A model generated the notes under the pieces. The model had not been told where the DNA came from. It made no database searches and was given only the letters and a program-made list of their open reading frames with translations. This document shows, one piece after another, positions 29,660 through 38,627 of a DNA stretch of 64,000 nucleotides. The stretch comes from Craspedostauros australis (taxonomy: Eukaryota; Bacillariophyta; Bacillariophyceae; Mastogloiales; Achnanthaceae): contig JAMXDE010000029.1 of assembly GCA_026770025.1 (NCBI GenBank), positions 496,001 through 560,000 on the forward strand, read 5' to 3'. A program made the position numbers and the translations under genes. The first letter of the stretch is position 1. Each line of letters begins with the position of its first letter.

Positions 29660-31585
29660 TCAGGAACCCGGTGGGACACGTCCAAACTTGTGGGCCAGAA
29701 ACGTCGTCCCCTCAAACAATCCTTCCAGAACCTCCCACGATGTTAGAAGGGGATACTTTTGCAGAGTGTAGTCCTTGGATTGTGGTGCTTTCCTATCTCC
29801 GAACATGATGGAAGGCATTTCGACCATGAGACCTGCGTTGCTGTCGTAGCATGCCAAGACCTCTCCCGTCATTCCCATCGTGCAAAAATAAAACGGTTTC
29901 CACAACGACGACGACGACGACGATTGTTGCCGCGTGATGCCCTGGCGCTTCTGCTGCTGGGCGCGGTGCGTGACAATGGATAGCGGCATGGATCGAGTGA
30001 AGGAGGAGAATGTGCCAGCCACCACGAAATTCGCTTGCGACAGCAAAGCCATGTCGATGAACATCGCATCCCAATCCTCCAAGCATCTGCTGAGGGTTCG
30101 ACCCTGCGCAAACGCCGTGATGGATTTGCCTTCCTCAAGGTATTTTTGTGGCACACGAATCAGCTTGATGAGCTGTTCGCGCGGCGACGCGTATCTCTGT
30201 GCCAGGATGCTCTCCAAAGTCGCCATGACCGATTCTGTATCCGTCGCAACGAACAGAAGGACTGGTTTGGATGTTTGCGGAGCGCCAAATGCACTCGTAC
30301 CGTCATGATTGCTGGTGTTGGTACTGGCTTTAGTGCTGGCATGAGTGCTGGTGGTGACAGTGCCAGAATGTTCCTTCGCAACGAGCTCGAATGTATCCAA
30401 CGAGTTGGACAGCCACCGCTCCAGATTCTTAATCACTCTCTCCTTGTCCACAAAATCGCCCTGCTCGCCGTTCCCGGCACGGATGTGCCAACCGATGACC
30501 ACGTGGTCGTTCCATCCATGCTCTCGTTTGAAGTCTTCGATTCTGCTGCGTTGTGCGTAGACGAGCAAGAGCTGCGAGTAGGTCTCGAAGTCGCTGCGCA
30601 ATTTTCCGAAAAAGCCGTTCTGTAGCAATCGGTACTTGTCGCCATCGTCTCTGGTTATGCATGTTCCAGCAACCTCGTTGCGGAAGCGAATCATCTTCGT
30701 GGGTGCGGTGCTTGTTGGACTCGCTGTGATGTTCGGTGGCACCCGAAATGGCATCTTGAGATGTGGCGAATGGGTCAGAGCTGGATCAGCCGAAATTTCT
30801 GCCTGGTAGTAGAATTCATCCTGCTCCTTCGTGACTTGCGGGTAAATGAGGAGAGAGTCCATCCCGAACATGTGGTACATCAACACCTGCACGTTGTTGT
30901 TGCAATTGGCGGCTTGCGATTCGAGATCGATACGATGAAGTCCTACCATCTGGCCAAGGTGGAATGCGCACGCCATGCGCAGGAATCGATGCCCGATGCC
31001 GGCGACGCCGCGGTATATGTAGTGTATCTGACGATTCTGCTTGTCCCTGTCATAGCTGGAGGCGTCGGACGTGACGTAGGGTTGCCCGCGCATCCTGTTG
31101 ATGTATGCGATGATCTGATCGAGGAGCTGGGGGTCGGAGTCATCGAACAGAATCGATTCGCGGCCATTCAGGAGATGCCCCACGTTATGAAGGATGGTGT
31201 CGTTGAGCATGTTGAGGAGATCGTCGCGAGGGATGATTCGTGGCGGCTGCGGACCGTGACGCTCAGCGCCGCTCCCTGCGGACTGCGACGAAGATACTTG
31301 TGGGCTGTCCTCTACGTGCGCCCATTGCATTGCCGCGGATGCCCAGATGTTCTTCGTCTGCTTGCCATATTGAATGAATGACGATATCACGAGTATAGAA
31401 AAGGACAGCAACCCGGCAACCAGTGTGTACGAAGCTCGTCGCTTTGCTTCGATCTTCGTCCTCTTCTTTGAGTGGGAGTGCGGCTCGGTCTGATGAAGTT
31501 CATCAATGACTTTACTGCTGCTGCTGATCTTATCGGTCCCACTGATGTCATTCTTCCTCTCCTGACTTGCAGAGTTTCCCTCCAT
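29660..31585 (-). CDS. Type II membrane protein, GT23-like (alpha-1,6-fucosyltransferase fold) glycosyltransferase
   Basis: This 641-residue protein starts at ATG 31585. A short cytosolic basic stretch (KKRTKIEAKRRAS) precedes one membrane segment at ~51-70 (YTLVAGLLSFSILVISSFIQ), the layout of Golgi glycosyltransferases. The lumenal part carries a motif like the GDP-fucose-binding signature of the FUT8/NodZ superfamily: VVIGWHIRAGNG with His-Ile-Arg, and further on ANFVVAGTFSSFTR, matching the Thr-Phe-Ser-Ser motif. It therefore probably transfers fucose (or another nucleotide-activated sugar) in the Golgi. A Thr/Ser-rich insertion of ~30 residues separates the two motifs. The superfamily call rests on the two motifs; the acceptor is unknown. 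Confidence 0.62.
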   Translation of the reverse strand: MEGNSASQERKNDISGTDKISSSSKVIDELHQTEPHSHSKKRTKIEAKRRASYTLVAGLLSFSILVISSFIQYGKQTKNIWASAAMQWAHVEDSPQVSSSQSAGSGAERHGPQPPRIIPRDDLLNMLNDTILHNVGHLLNGRESILFDDSDPQLLDQIIAYINRMRGQPYVTSDASSYDRDKQNRQIHYIYRGVAGIGHRFLRMACAFHLGQMVGLHRIDLESQAANCNNNVQVLMYHMFGMDSLLIYPQVTKEQDEFYYQAEISADPALTHSPHLKMPFRVPPNITASPTSTAPTKMIRFRNEVAGTCITRDDGDKYRLLQNGFFGKLRSDFETYSQLLLVYAQRSRIEDFKREHGWNDHVVIGWHIRAGNGEQGDFVDKERVIKNLERWLSNSLDTFELVAKEHSGTVTTSTHASTKASTNTSNHDGTSAFGAPQTSKPVLLFVATDTESVMATLESILAQRYASPREQLIKLIRVPQKYLEEGKSITAFAQGRTLSRCLEDWDAMFIDMALLSQANFVVAGTFSSFTRSMPLSIVTHRAQQQKRQGITRQQSSSSSSLWKPFYFCTMGMTGEVLACYDSNAGLMVEMPSIMFGDRKAPQSKDYTLQKYPLLTSWEVLEGLFEGTTFLAHKFGRVPPGS

Positions 31586-32704
31586 TGTGTACGCGCAGAA
31601 GTGGGTGAACGTTTGGCTGTTTGCTCAGCTAACCTGCGCTGTGCGTCTCGATGAAGCGGATGAAGATGGCAGTGCTACTTTGTCAGATCAGGGTAGCATT
31701 GCTGGGATAGGATCGCGGAGGAACTGCGCCGCACCCAGTCGTTCTGGCACAGCGTACTCGTATGGTACCGACAGGAGCGAGATGAGTGCGAACAAGCACA
31801 AGTCACCAAGGAGCTCCACACGAAAAGAGGAGCAGCACCGCTTACACCACCAAGGAGTGGGTGCTGTTGCTTGCGCGAAACCTGATTGTGGCGACGGTGA
31901 CGACAATTGAGGAGAATAGGTGATTTGTCGGGACTCTTGCTGTCGTTCTGGTTCGCTGATGAACGCGCAAGCGCCATCGTCGACTCTGCCTGCTCGGTCG
32001 CAGCGCGGTGCATTGTGTTTTGCGCAAAGGGAAACAAAGACCACAAATTCGGATGGTGCCGATAGTGTACGCAACGAATGTAGGGCGGGCTCCACCACTG
32101 CCCAACGGCGACATCCCGCCTGCGATTGAGTGCTGATTGGCGTGAAGCGTCAACGTTATGTCACGATCATCTCCAACAGCCGATGCATCAGGATGAGTAC
32201 ACGTACTTAGTCCAACGCGCCCTGGGTTGGCGCCAACGAAGCAGCTTGCGGGTTCCAATAAATGCGAGCGATGAACAGATACAGTTGGAGTTTCTCGTCT
32301 GTTCCCAACAAGATTTTGGTCGGCGCGGTATGTGAGTTTGAGTAAGTGTTGCGCGTACGGCAGCATACCTTGTCCGGTTGACGGAGGAGAGTGGCGGTCC
32401 CCAACGTCCTCTTCTCGCTGACCTTCCTGCCGCAGATGAGGTGAAAATCGCCGCATCACGGATGCCTCGTTGATGGAGAACCTTGGAACATGAACTTCTC
32501 CCACAACAGGGGAGGAGAGTGTTGGTTTGTAGAAGTGGAGTAGAAGTAGAAGTCATTTAGTTTACTGTATGCGTTGTGATGTATGGATCATAGAATGTGT
32601 AGAGTCGATTCACGGAATGTGAAATATAGTAGGTATGGTAGACATGAAACAGCAGTATGGAGATTGAATAAGACGACACTGCTTCGGACATAGAGAACGG
32701 ATGG
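31586..32704. other. Intergenic region between two same-strand genes
   Basis: 1.1 kb upstream of the glycosyltransferase gene and downstream of the heat-shock-factor gene. Overlapping minus-strand frames of 120-220 codons occur between 31675 and 32556. They start at non-ATG codons or run through several frames with no family features. Degenerate coding DNA is possible, but I cannot identify it. Confidence 0.5.
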
Positions 32705-34405
32705 TCAGTTGAAGATCCCGCTGTTGATGCTGGCATCGCTTGGGATTCTGCGCAAAGGTGCTGATTGCTCGTTCTTGAACATCGGAGAACGCGGATTGCT
32801 TCCGTTTTTGTCGGGATACTGTGCGAAACTGTCCTTGCTGATTGGTTCTGGTTCCACCAGGAACGGGGACGAATTTGAATGCCCGTGCATCTGCCTGTTG
32901 CTGTTTGGCGAGGCTTGCACTTTGAACGGCGCCGGTGTGGCCACTTGTGCTGTCAATGGCTTGGTATCAAAGGCCGGACTCATAGGTTTTGGGTTGAAGG
33001 CTTGGAACTGTGCCTCCAGATCTCCAAAGTCCATCGGTCCATCGTAGAAGCCAAATCCCCCAAGGATGTCGTTTGGCTGTTGTTGTTGTTGTTGTTGCTG
33101 TTCCGGGTTCATTGGGAACCCTTGTGCACTTGCCATCATCGCGTTGTGTGCTGTCAGCATGTTGTTGTTGTTTGGCTGTTGTTGGCTGCTGTTGTTTCTG
33201 TTGTCGAAGAAGCCCTGTTGTTGGGTTGGCATGAATGGATATGCGGAACCTTCGCCTTGGTCACGCTCCTGGTATAGACTCGGTTGTTGCTGTTGTTGTT
33301 GTTGTGCGCGAGGCACGCGGTTGTCCTGAGATGCCATCTGGCGGAAGGGCGAGGCATCTCCCGGTCCGAACTGGAGGGGTGATATGCCACCATGCGATCT
33401 GCGTGGCGATGTCGGAGGCGAGGCTGAGGCCACGCTCATGGTGGCCGATTCACCGAAAGGGCTGGCGCCAGTTGATGACCAACGGCTGTTGCCCTGGTTG
33501 TGGCCGTTGACAACAAGGCTGGCGCTGCCGTTGCTGCTCCTCCTGCTGTTGTTGCTTGTGCCGAGGCTGTTGCCGCTTCCGCTTCCACTGCCCGTGCTCA
33601 TGTTGCAGCTGCCGAGATGCAACGCTGATGTTGGACCAGCGGATGCGATCGACGCGGATCCGAACGGTTGGGCGTCGGCGCCAAACGGCATGATGCTGCC
33701 GTTGTTGGTAAACGCGTGATTGGCTGACGATGAAGAAGGAGATGCTGGTGCTGTGGCTGTGGCTGATGTGGCAGGGCTGCATTCAGCAGCAGCCGAGGCG
33801 TCGATGGCGGCCTTGAGGTCCGGTGGCAGGACACGCTTGGCCTTGGCCTTCCTCTTGGAGGTTCCGCTCTTGCCGCCAGAGCTGCTGGAAGAGCTGGCGA
33901 TGCGTCTCATCTGGTAGCAGGAGGCTCGCTGGCCTCGGCGGAAGTGCATGTTGTGGAAGGATCCGTTTTCGAGGCGCTTGAAGCCGTACAGGTAGAGCTG
34001 TCTGGTGAAGGACTTGAACTTGTTGGACGTGAAGTAGTGCTTCATGACGACGTTGACGAACATGTTGACGTCGTGGACTTGGAACGCCAAGCCGTTGGGC
34101 ATCCACGAGACGATCATCTGGAGGCTGTGATTCTCCAGCGTCTCGAGCAAATCGTACAGCACGAAGGGGAAGGGAAGCTTGGGTCGGTTCTTGGCACTCT
34201 CTGCTAGTGCGGCGCAAGCCATGGCGACGGCTGCCGGGCTACGGTTCTCCACCGGCATCGATGGAGCCTGCTGCATCGGTGATGGAGCGCCCATCATGCC
34301 CATTCCCATCCCCATGCTTGCATCCATGCCCATGTGAGTGTTCACATTCATGTTTGGGTTCATGTTTGGATTCATGTTCATATTCATGCCCATGAAGGAG
34401 TTCAT
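32705..34405 (-). CDS. Heat-shock-factor-type (HSF) DNA-binding protein
   Basis: This 566-residue protein starts at ATG 34405. An HSF winged-helix domain spans about residues 77-168: PFPFVLYDLLETL, IVSWMPNGLAFQV, and the recognition segment KFKSFTRQLYLYGFKRLENG with the family's Phe, Arg, Gln and Tyr-Gly-Phe. The C-terminal FRRGQRASCYQMRR resembles diatom HSFs, which are greatly expanded in number; many are not heat-induced. There is no clear trimerisation coiled coil. The N-terminus is a Met/Asn repeat (MNMNMNPNMNPN) and the C-terminal two thirds are Gln/Asn/Ser-rich, with long CAG/CAA tracts, as in transactivation regions. The basic stretch KRKAKAKR near residue 185 is a likely nuclear signal. 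Target genes are unknown. Confidence 0.93.
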   Translation of the reverse strand: MNSFMGMNMNMNPNMNPNMNVNTHMGMDASMGMGMGMMGAPSPMQQAPSMPVENRSPAAVAMACAALAESAKNRPKLPFPFVLYDLLETLENHSLQMIVSWMPNGLAFQVHDVNMFVNVVMKHYFTSNKFKSFTRQLYLYGFKRLENGSFHNMHFRRGQRASCYQMRRIASSSSSSGGKSGTSKRKAKAKRVLPPDLKAAIDASAAAECSPATSATATAPASPSSSSANHAFTNNGSIMPFGADAQPFGSASIASAGPTSALHLGSCNMSTGSGSGSGNSLGTSNNSRRSSNGSASLVVNGHNQGNSRWSSTGASPFGESATMSVASASPPTSPRRSHGGISPLQFGPGDASPFRQMASQDNRVPRAQQQQQQQPSLYQERDQGEGSAYPFMPTQQQGFFDNRNNSSQQQPNNNNMLTAHNAMMASAQGFPMNPEQQQQQQQQPNDILGGFGFYDGPMDFGDLEAQFQAFNPKPMSPAFDTKPLTAQVATPAPFKVQASPNSNRQMHGHSNSSPFLVEPEPISKDSFAQYPDKNGSNPRSPMFKNEQSAPLRRIPSDASINSGIFN

Positions 34406-34746
34406 GGTGCTCAGCGTGCGGATGGCAACGTTGAAGTTGCGTTATACTCTACCTCGGTTGGTGCTGTTGCTGTTGCTGTTGATGTTGATGTGTATGGTTG
34501 TGTATGGTTGTGTGTATTGTGTCTCTTTGTTTTGTGAGGGCAACAGGGTGTTTGCTCTGTTGCTGTCGCTGTAGTAGCTGTCACTGTCGTTATTGGTGCC
34601 GCTGCCTTGATTGTCGGACTTCCGCGCCTTTTCGCTTCCTGGTTAACGGGGTAGTGATCGGTCTTGTATGGGGTTGTACACGCGCGATCCGTAAATGTTT
34701 GGCTATCGCTCCATGCGAGTTGCTGGGGGTGCAGACTGTGGTGAGG

Positions 34747-34776
34747 GTTGGTTTGGTTTGGTTTGGTTTGGTTTGG
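34747..34776. repeat. 5-bp tandem array (GTTTG)
   Basis: Five consecutive near-perfect GTTTG units preceded by one GGTTG variant. It lies 340 bases upstream of the HSF start. Confidence 0.75.
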
Positions 34777-34887
34777 ATTATGGGGAGAAAGTGCTGAGGC
34801 AAGACTGTGATGGCGATTCCGGAGGTGGCTGTGGTGATGGTGATAATGACGATTGGTTGTGTGCGTCGAAGGGTGTGATCTGGGGCA

Positions 34888-34934
34888 CTGCTGCTGCTGC
34901 TGCTGCTGCTGCTGCTAATGATGATGATGATGAT
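34888..34934. repeat. Compound triplet repeat (CTG)n(ATG)n
   Basis: About nine CTG/GCT triplets run directly into about five ATG/GAT triplets. It lies in intergenic DNA upstream of the HSF gene. Confidence 0.75.
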
Positions 34935-35133
34935 CCGTTGTTTGCTTCTATTCCGGTACGGTCTGTGGTCTTGGTATGTTGGGGAACGTAGAATCAGGAG
35001 TGCCGGCTGGATGGGATGCTTTCTGTGGTTGGCTTGTGCGAGCAAAGTGTGTGGGTGGATGTGATCCCTGACCTTCTTGGTGTGTTTGACCGGTTGGCTC
35101 TTGCTTCTGCTTTGGCTGCTCTCCCCTTGGACT

Positions 35134-35158
35134 GATGCGATGCGATGCGATGCGATGT
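35134..35158. repeat. 5-bp tandem array (GATGC)
   Basis: Four GATGC units and one GATGT. It lies in the same intergenic region as the GTTTG and GCGAT arrays. Confidence 0.75.
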
Positions 35159-35621
35159 GATGGTCGTGATGTGATGTTCGAGGTGGCGTCGTCTGTACTT
35201 GTACTCGCTCTGTGGCGTCCTCGTACTAATACGTGTAGATCGTGTGGTTGGGGTACTTGCGTGCTCCTCTCCGCCTCCCGCTGTGTCGTTTCTCCCTTTG
35301 GGTCAGTTTTGCGTTGCTGTTCTGCCTTGGTTTTGGTGACAACCTCTTTGCCTCCACTCTACCTCTCAGGCGGTGTCACTGCACCCTCGCGTTGCCGCAG
35401 GGGCCAAAGAGAGCCGTTGTCACCCTGCTGTTTCTGTTTTCGTTGTTCTCGTTTGCGCCAAACCACTTTGTTTTGGTTTCGGGGCAGAGGTTTCTGTTTT
35501 GTGCGTCTGCAACTGCGTTCTTTTGTGCCTTGTGTTCTCGTTTGTGCTCTCGTGTGTTCTGTCATCAGGCGATTCCGCGGATGCCTTTGAGCGTTTGTAT
35601 GGTGGCACCACTGTATCCCTC

Positions 35622-35981
35622 TTATTTATTCTTTGAGTGCACATTGGGACTCTTCCACGATAGAGCTTTGATGTGCGTTTCTACCACCTCAATTTGAGAA
35701 CCCACCGTTGATAAAACCAACAAACCCTTTTTTCTGTACGCGAGATTGAAGTGTGATGACATGTGACCTCTGCCTGACAATACATGCGGGTTAGAAGAGC
35801 CGTGTTGCGCCCTCAATGAGACAGCACTTTGTTCCATGTTGACAAACTTATTCTTTGTCGTCCCCATTTCACGAAGTCTGGACTTCAATATTCTGCACAC
35901 ATCCGGGTTCTCGAAAACGCTCATAAATCCGATCAAAGGCTCAGTCCTTTGACTCCAATCAGTAGCGGCACACAACTTCAT
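35622..35981 (-). CDS. Orphan open frame or gene relic, ~119 aa (speculative)
   Basis: The minus frame 36023-35622 is open; the first in-frame ATG is at about 35981. The translation has balanced, protein-like composition (for example EPLIGFMSVFENPDVCRILK) without the Ser/Thr/His/Arg excess of chance frames here. The DNA is AT-richer than the surrounding genes. I recognise no family. It may be a small gene, an exon, or a decayed piece of a mobile element. No splice or terminal-repeat structure was found. Confidence 0.25.
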   Translation of the reverse strand: MKLCAATDWSQRTEPLIGFMSVFENPDVCRILKSRLREMGTTKNKFVNMEQSAVSLRAQHGSSNPHVLSGRGHMSSHFNLAYRKKGLLVLSTVGSQIEVVETHIKALSWKSPNVHSKNK

Positions 35982-36227
35982 TGGGGATCGAGATGCGACA
36001 CATTCGCCAAACGAAAGGGACAATCAAGGGTGATCGAACAATTCAGCCGTATTACCGGTTGATTGATACGACTGTAACAGAAGATACGAACAACAAGAAC
36101 TGCGTCGCGACTTTGCAACCATCCAAAACACGGGAATGGCGGGCAACCAAGAATGCGCCACCAGGAGCGACAAGAGCAGTTAGATCATCGCGCTAGGAGA
36201 TGCGTGGTGATTGATGTGTCGGTTGGT

Positions 36228-36262
36228 GCGAGGCGATGCGAGGCGAGGCGATGCGATGCGAT
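36228..36262. repeat. 5-bp tandem array (GCGAT/GCGAG)
   Basis: Seven units: gcgag, gcgat, gcgag, gcgag, gcgat, gcgat, gcgat. It lies upstream of the dioxygenase-like gene. Confidence 0.75.
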
Positions 36263-36788
36263 GGGAGAACAGAGCGACGACGATGACGCCCTCTCTCCCT
36301 CTGGAGACGCACAGAGACAACGAAGGTATCATCAGTTGACACATGCTCATGACACATGGCCCAATGTGCGATACAAGGGCCACATCCTCTTTGTGGACTG
36401 TCAATCAACTTCAAGGCGCAGCGAAGAACACGGTAGCTTCCCATCGTGCTGGTTGGTTGACATTGGTAGCTCCAGAGTACTCTACGAGCTGTTCATAGTA
36501 GTAGGTCGTACCAGAGCAGAACAGGTGACGAGTCGATCATACTCTGTCCGTGCGAGAACCACAGCTCGTGCCATACCCACTCTCTTCATCACGAACATCG
36601 CATCGACTCTTCAGGAAGAACATTGCTGGAGCACCTGATCCCGAATCTGCTGCGATCTGGTTGAGGTCTCGGCTCTGCACCTCTGCTGAGTTCGGGAGAG
36701 GCAACGCCTCACTTGGAGCCCCAAGCAACGCTGTGTCATCGGCACTGCCACTCGTACTACCACCCGCACTATCACTTGCAACGCAGAA

Positions 36789-38399
36789 ATGAGCGGCACA
36801 GGTAAGAAGGATAGGAACGATCCGGCAGCAGCTGTTATTGCTGTCGAGGACAAAGGTTCCGATCAATCCGCAACGGTAGTCGCTCCTCCTCTTGCTACTG
36901 CTGCTGTTGCCAAACAACCAGGAGATGAGAATCATGAGGCTGCACAACAGGCGACTTCGGGAGCGCAGGAAACGGATCTGGTGATCCGAGAAGGCTTTCC
37001 GGCCCTCTTCCGACCAGGCGGGCCGTCCAAAGGCCCGCTCATCGGTGACCACACCGTCGAACCCATACCCAAACACATCTTCTGGGCGCAAGACGATGTC
37101 ATTCGCTTCCGCGATTTGCCTTCGTTGCGTCGTGATTGCGAGATTGTCTTCACAGCGCGCGACAAGATTGACGGTCAGGCCTATTCGGCGGGCCAGACCT
37201 TCTTCCTGCCTGCCACGATGAGGCCGCGATGCGCGTTGGAGGGATTGGTCATGACCATCTTCGATCAGCATCTGCGGCATGTCGATCCGACCATGTACAA
37301 CAGGCAGCAGTCGGGGGCGGAGTGGTGGACGCTGGTGATGGATTATGATGAAAGCAAGCCAGCCAGTCCAACGGCGGCCGAAAATACCAAGAGTGCCGAT
37401 GGAGAAAAGGATGGCGATGCCAACGGAAGCGACGACGATGATGATGAAGACGAAGAAGACGAGGTCGGGCTGCATTTCGACGCCGATTATGAGCTGGAAG
37501 AGCAGGCAACGAATTTGCTGCTGCATCCTCGGTTGGCCACAGTGACGTATCTCTCCGATGTCGGAGCGCCAACGCTTGTCATGCAGAAACGAAGCCCGCC
37601 ACCCAACGACGTCCACAAGAAGACGCTGGAGGAACCCATCCCCAAGGCATGGTTGTCTCATCCCAAGGTCGGCAAGCACATGGCGTTTGATGGAAGGCTG
37701 CTGCATGGCGCACCGGCTCTATTCTTTCCCAGCAAGCAGAGGTCGCCATCGTCCGGCAACACGAAGACTGAGAATGGCGGTGGCGACGGCGATGGCGATG
37801 ATGGTGGTAATGACGGCAAAGATGACTCGAATGAGCCGCAGGCCAAGCGACGCAAAGTTGAGCCGAAGAAGCGCATCACGTTGCTCGTCAATATTTGGTT
37901 GAACCACTGGGTTATGGACGCTGCCTTGTTGGATGAATCCGTGTGCAAGCAACTCACCACAGCGTACGAGGCCCCGGTCTCTGTAGTGCCGCAACTCAAG
38001 TCAGATGCGGCAGGTGGCGCGAAGAAGGATGGCGCCCAAACGCAGGCGCAGACGCCGGCATGCAAGCCACAGGCCAACCTCAAGGGCGATGGCTCCTACG
38101 TGGCACCATTCGTGTGGTCTGACTCGGTTGATACCTCGAAGCCACCGACCACCAAAGTGCAGAAGGTCACGCTGCGACCATCCACGGTGGATCCAGGCGG
38201 AGAGGATGAGATCGCCCTCTGCAATCACACCGTCACGATGAAGTACAATCCAGGCATGGAGGAGCTCCACATGGCCTCCTACAGCGGCGATGTGGTGGAG
38301 ATGACGTTGGAGGATGGTGCATTTGCCCTGGAGGTGGGCGAGGAGCTGCCGGATGCATCAGATGACGAAGGTGATCAAGGTGGTGATGGCGAAACATAG
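36789..38399 (+). CDS. 2OG-Fe(II) dioxygenase-like protein, 536 aa
   Basis: Start is ATG 36789. After ~65 polar residues, a core begins near EGFPALFRPGG. A double-stranded beta-helix iron site is suggested by GLHFDADYEL (His ~229, Asp ~231), a distal His in FDGRLLHGAP (~306) and a 2-oxoglutarate-binding Arg in KRITLLVNIWLNHW (~365). This is the His-x-Asp...His...Arg order of 2OG oxygenases, whose substrates here could be protein or small molecule. Acidic (DDDDDEDEEDE) and Gly/Asp-rich insertions interrupt the core, and KRRKVEPKKR just before the Arg strand is a possible nuclear signal. The C-terminal ~120 residues are unrecognised and end in an acidic tail. The family call is from the motif order and remains tentative. 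Confidence 0.65.
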   Translation: MSGTGKKDRNDPAAAVIAVEDKGSDQSATVVAPPLATAAVAKQPGDENHEAAQQATSGAQETDLVIREGFPALFRPGGPSKGPLIGDHTVEPIPKHIFWAQDDVIRFRDLPSLRRDCEIVFTARDKIDGQAYSAGQTFFLPATMRPRCALEGLVMTIFDQHLRHVDPTMYNRQQSGAEWWTLVMDYDESKPASPTAAENTKSADGEKDGDANGSDDDDDEDEEDEVGLHFDADYELEEQATNLLLHPRLATVTYLSDVGAPTLVMQKRSPPPNDVHKKTLEEPIPKAWLSHPKVGKHMAFDGRLLHGAPALFFPSKQRSPSSGNTKTENGGGDGDGDDGGNDGKDDSNEPQAKRRKVEPKKRITLLVNIWLNHWVMDAALLDESVCKQLTTAYEAPVSVVPQLKSDAAGGAKKDGAQTQAQTPACKPQANLKGDGSYVAPFVWSDSVDTSKPPTTKVQKVTLRPSTVDPGGEDEIALCNHTVTMKYNPGMEELHMASYSGDVVEMTLEDGAFALEVGEELPDASDDEGDQGGDGET

Positions 38400-38436
38400 A
38401 AAGTGGCACATCTCCGAACATCAAATCTTGTATCGA

Positions 38437-38481
38437 AACGTAACATAACATAACGCAATGCAACGTAACGTAACGTAACGT
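38437..38481. repeat. Degenerate 5-bp tandem array (TAACG)
   Basis: Nine consecutive 5-bp units, mostly TAACG or TAACA with CAATG and CAACG variants. It fills part of the 228-base gap between the 3' ends of the dioxygenase-like gene and the SNF2 gene. Confidence 0.75.
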
Positions 38482-38627
38482 GCCACAGCTCCTGGCACAA
38501 CAACAATTGGATTCCTGTTGAGTATGGGAAGGTACTCTGTTCAATTCATCTTTGCTTTTGCAATTACTCTTAATTTCGTGAATGTGCGGAGACTCATTTG
38601 CTCCGGCAGATCAATCTCGTTTCGATT

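Larger units (their letters stand above)
34406..36788. other. Large divergent intergenic region with repeats and one AT-richer open frame
   Basis: 2.4 kb between the starts of the HSF gene (-) and the dioxygenase-like gene (+). It contains a GTTTG array at 34747-34776, a (CTG)n/(ATG)n tract near 34888-34930, a GATGC array at 35134-35158 and a GCGAT array at 36228-36262. Immediately upstream of HSF the minus strand is CAA-rich, as in a leader. A 35.6-36.0 kb open frame is listed separately. Confidence 0.55.

Noticed and set aside
31842..32504. 220-codon minus frame between the glycosyltransferase and HSF genes
   Set aside because: Overlapping frames with similar openness, no recognisable domain; kept only as intergenic description.
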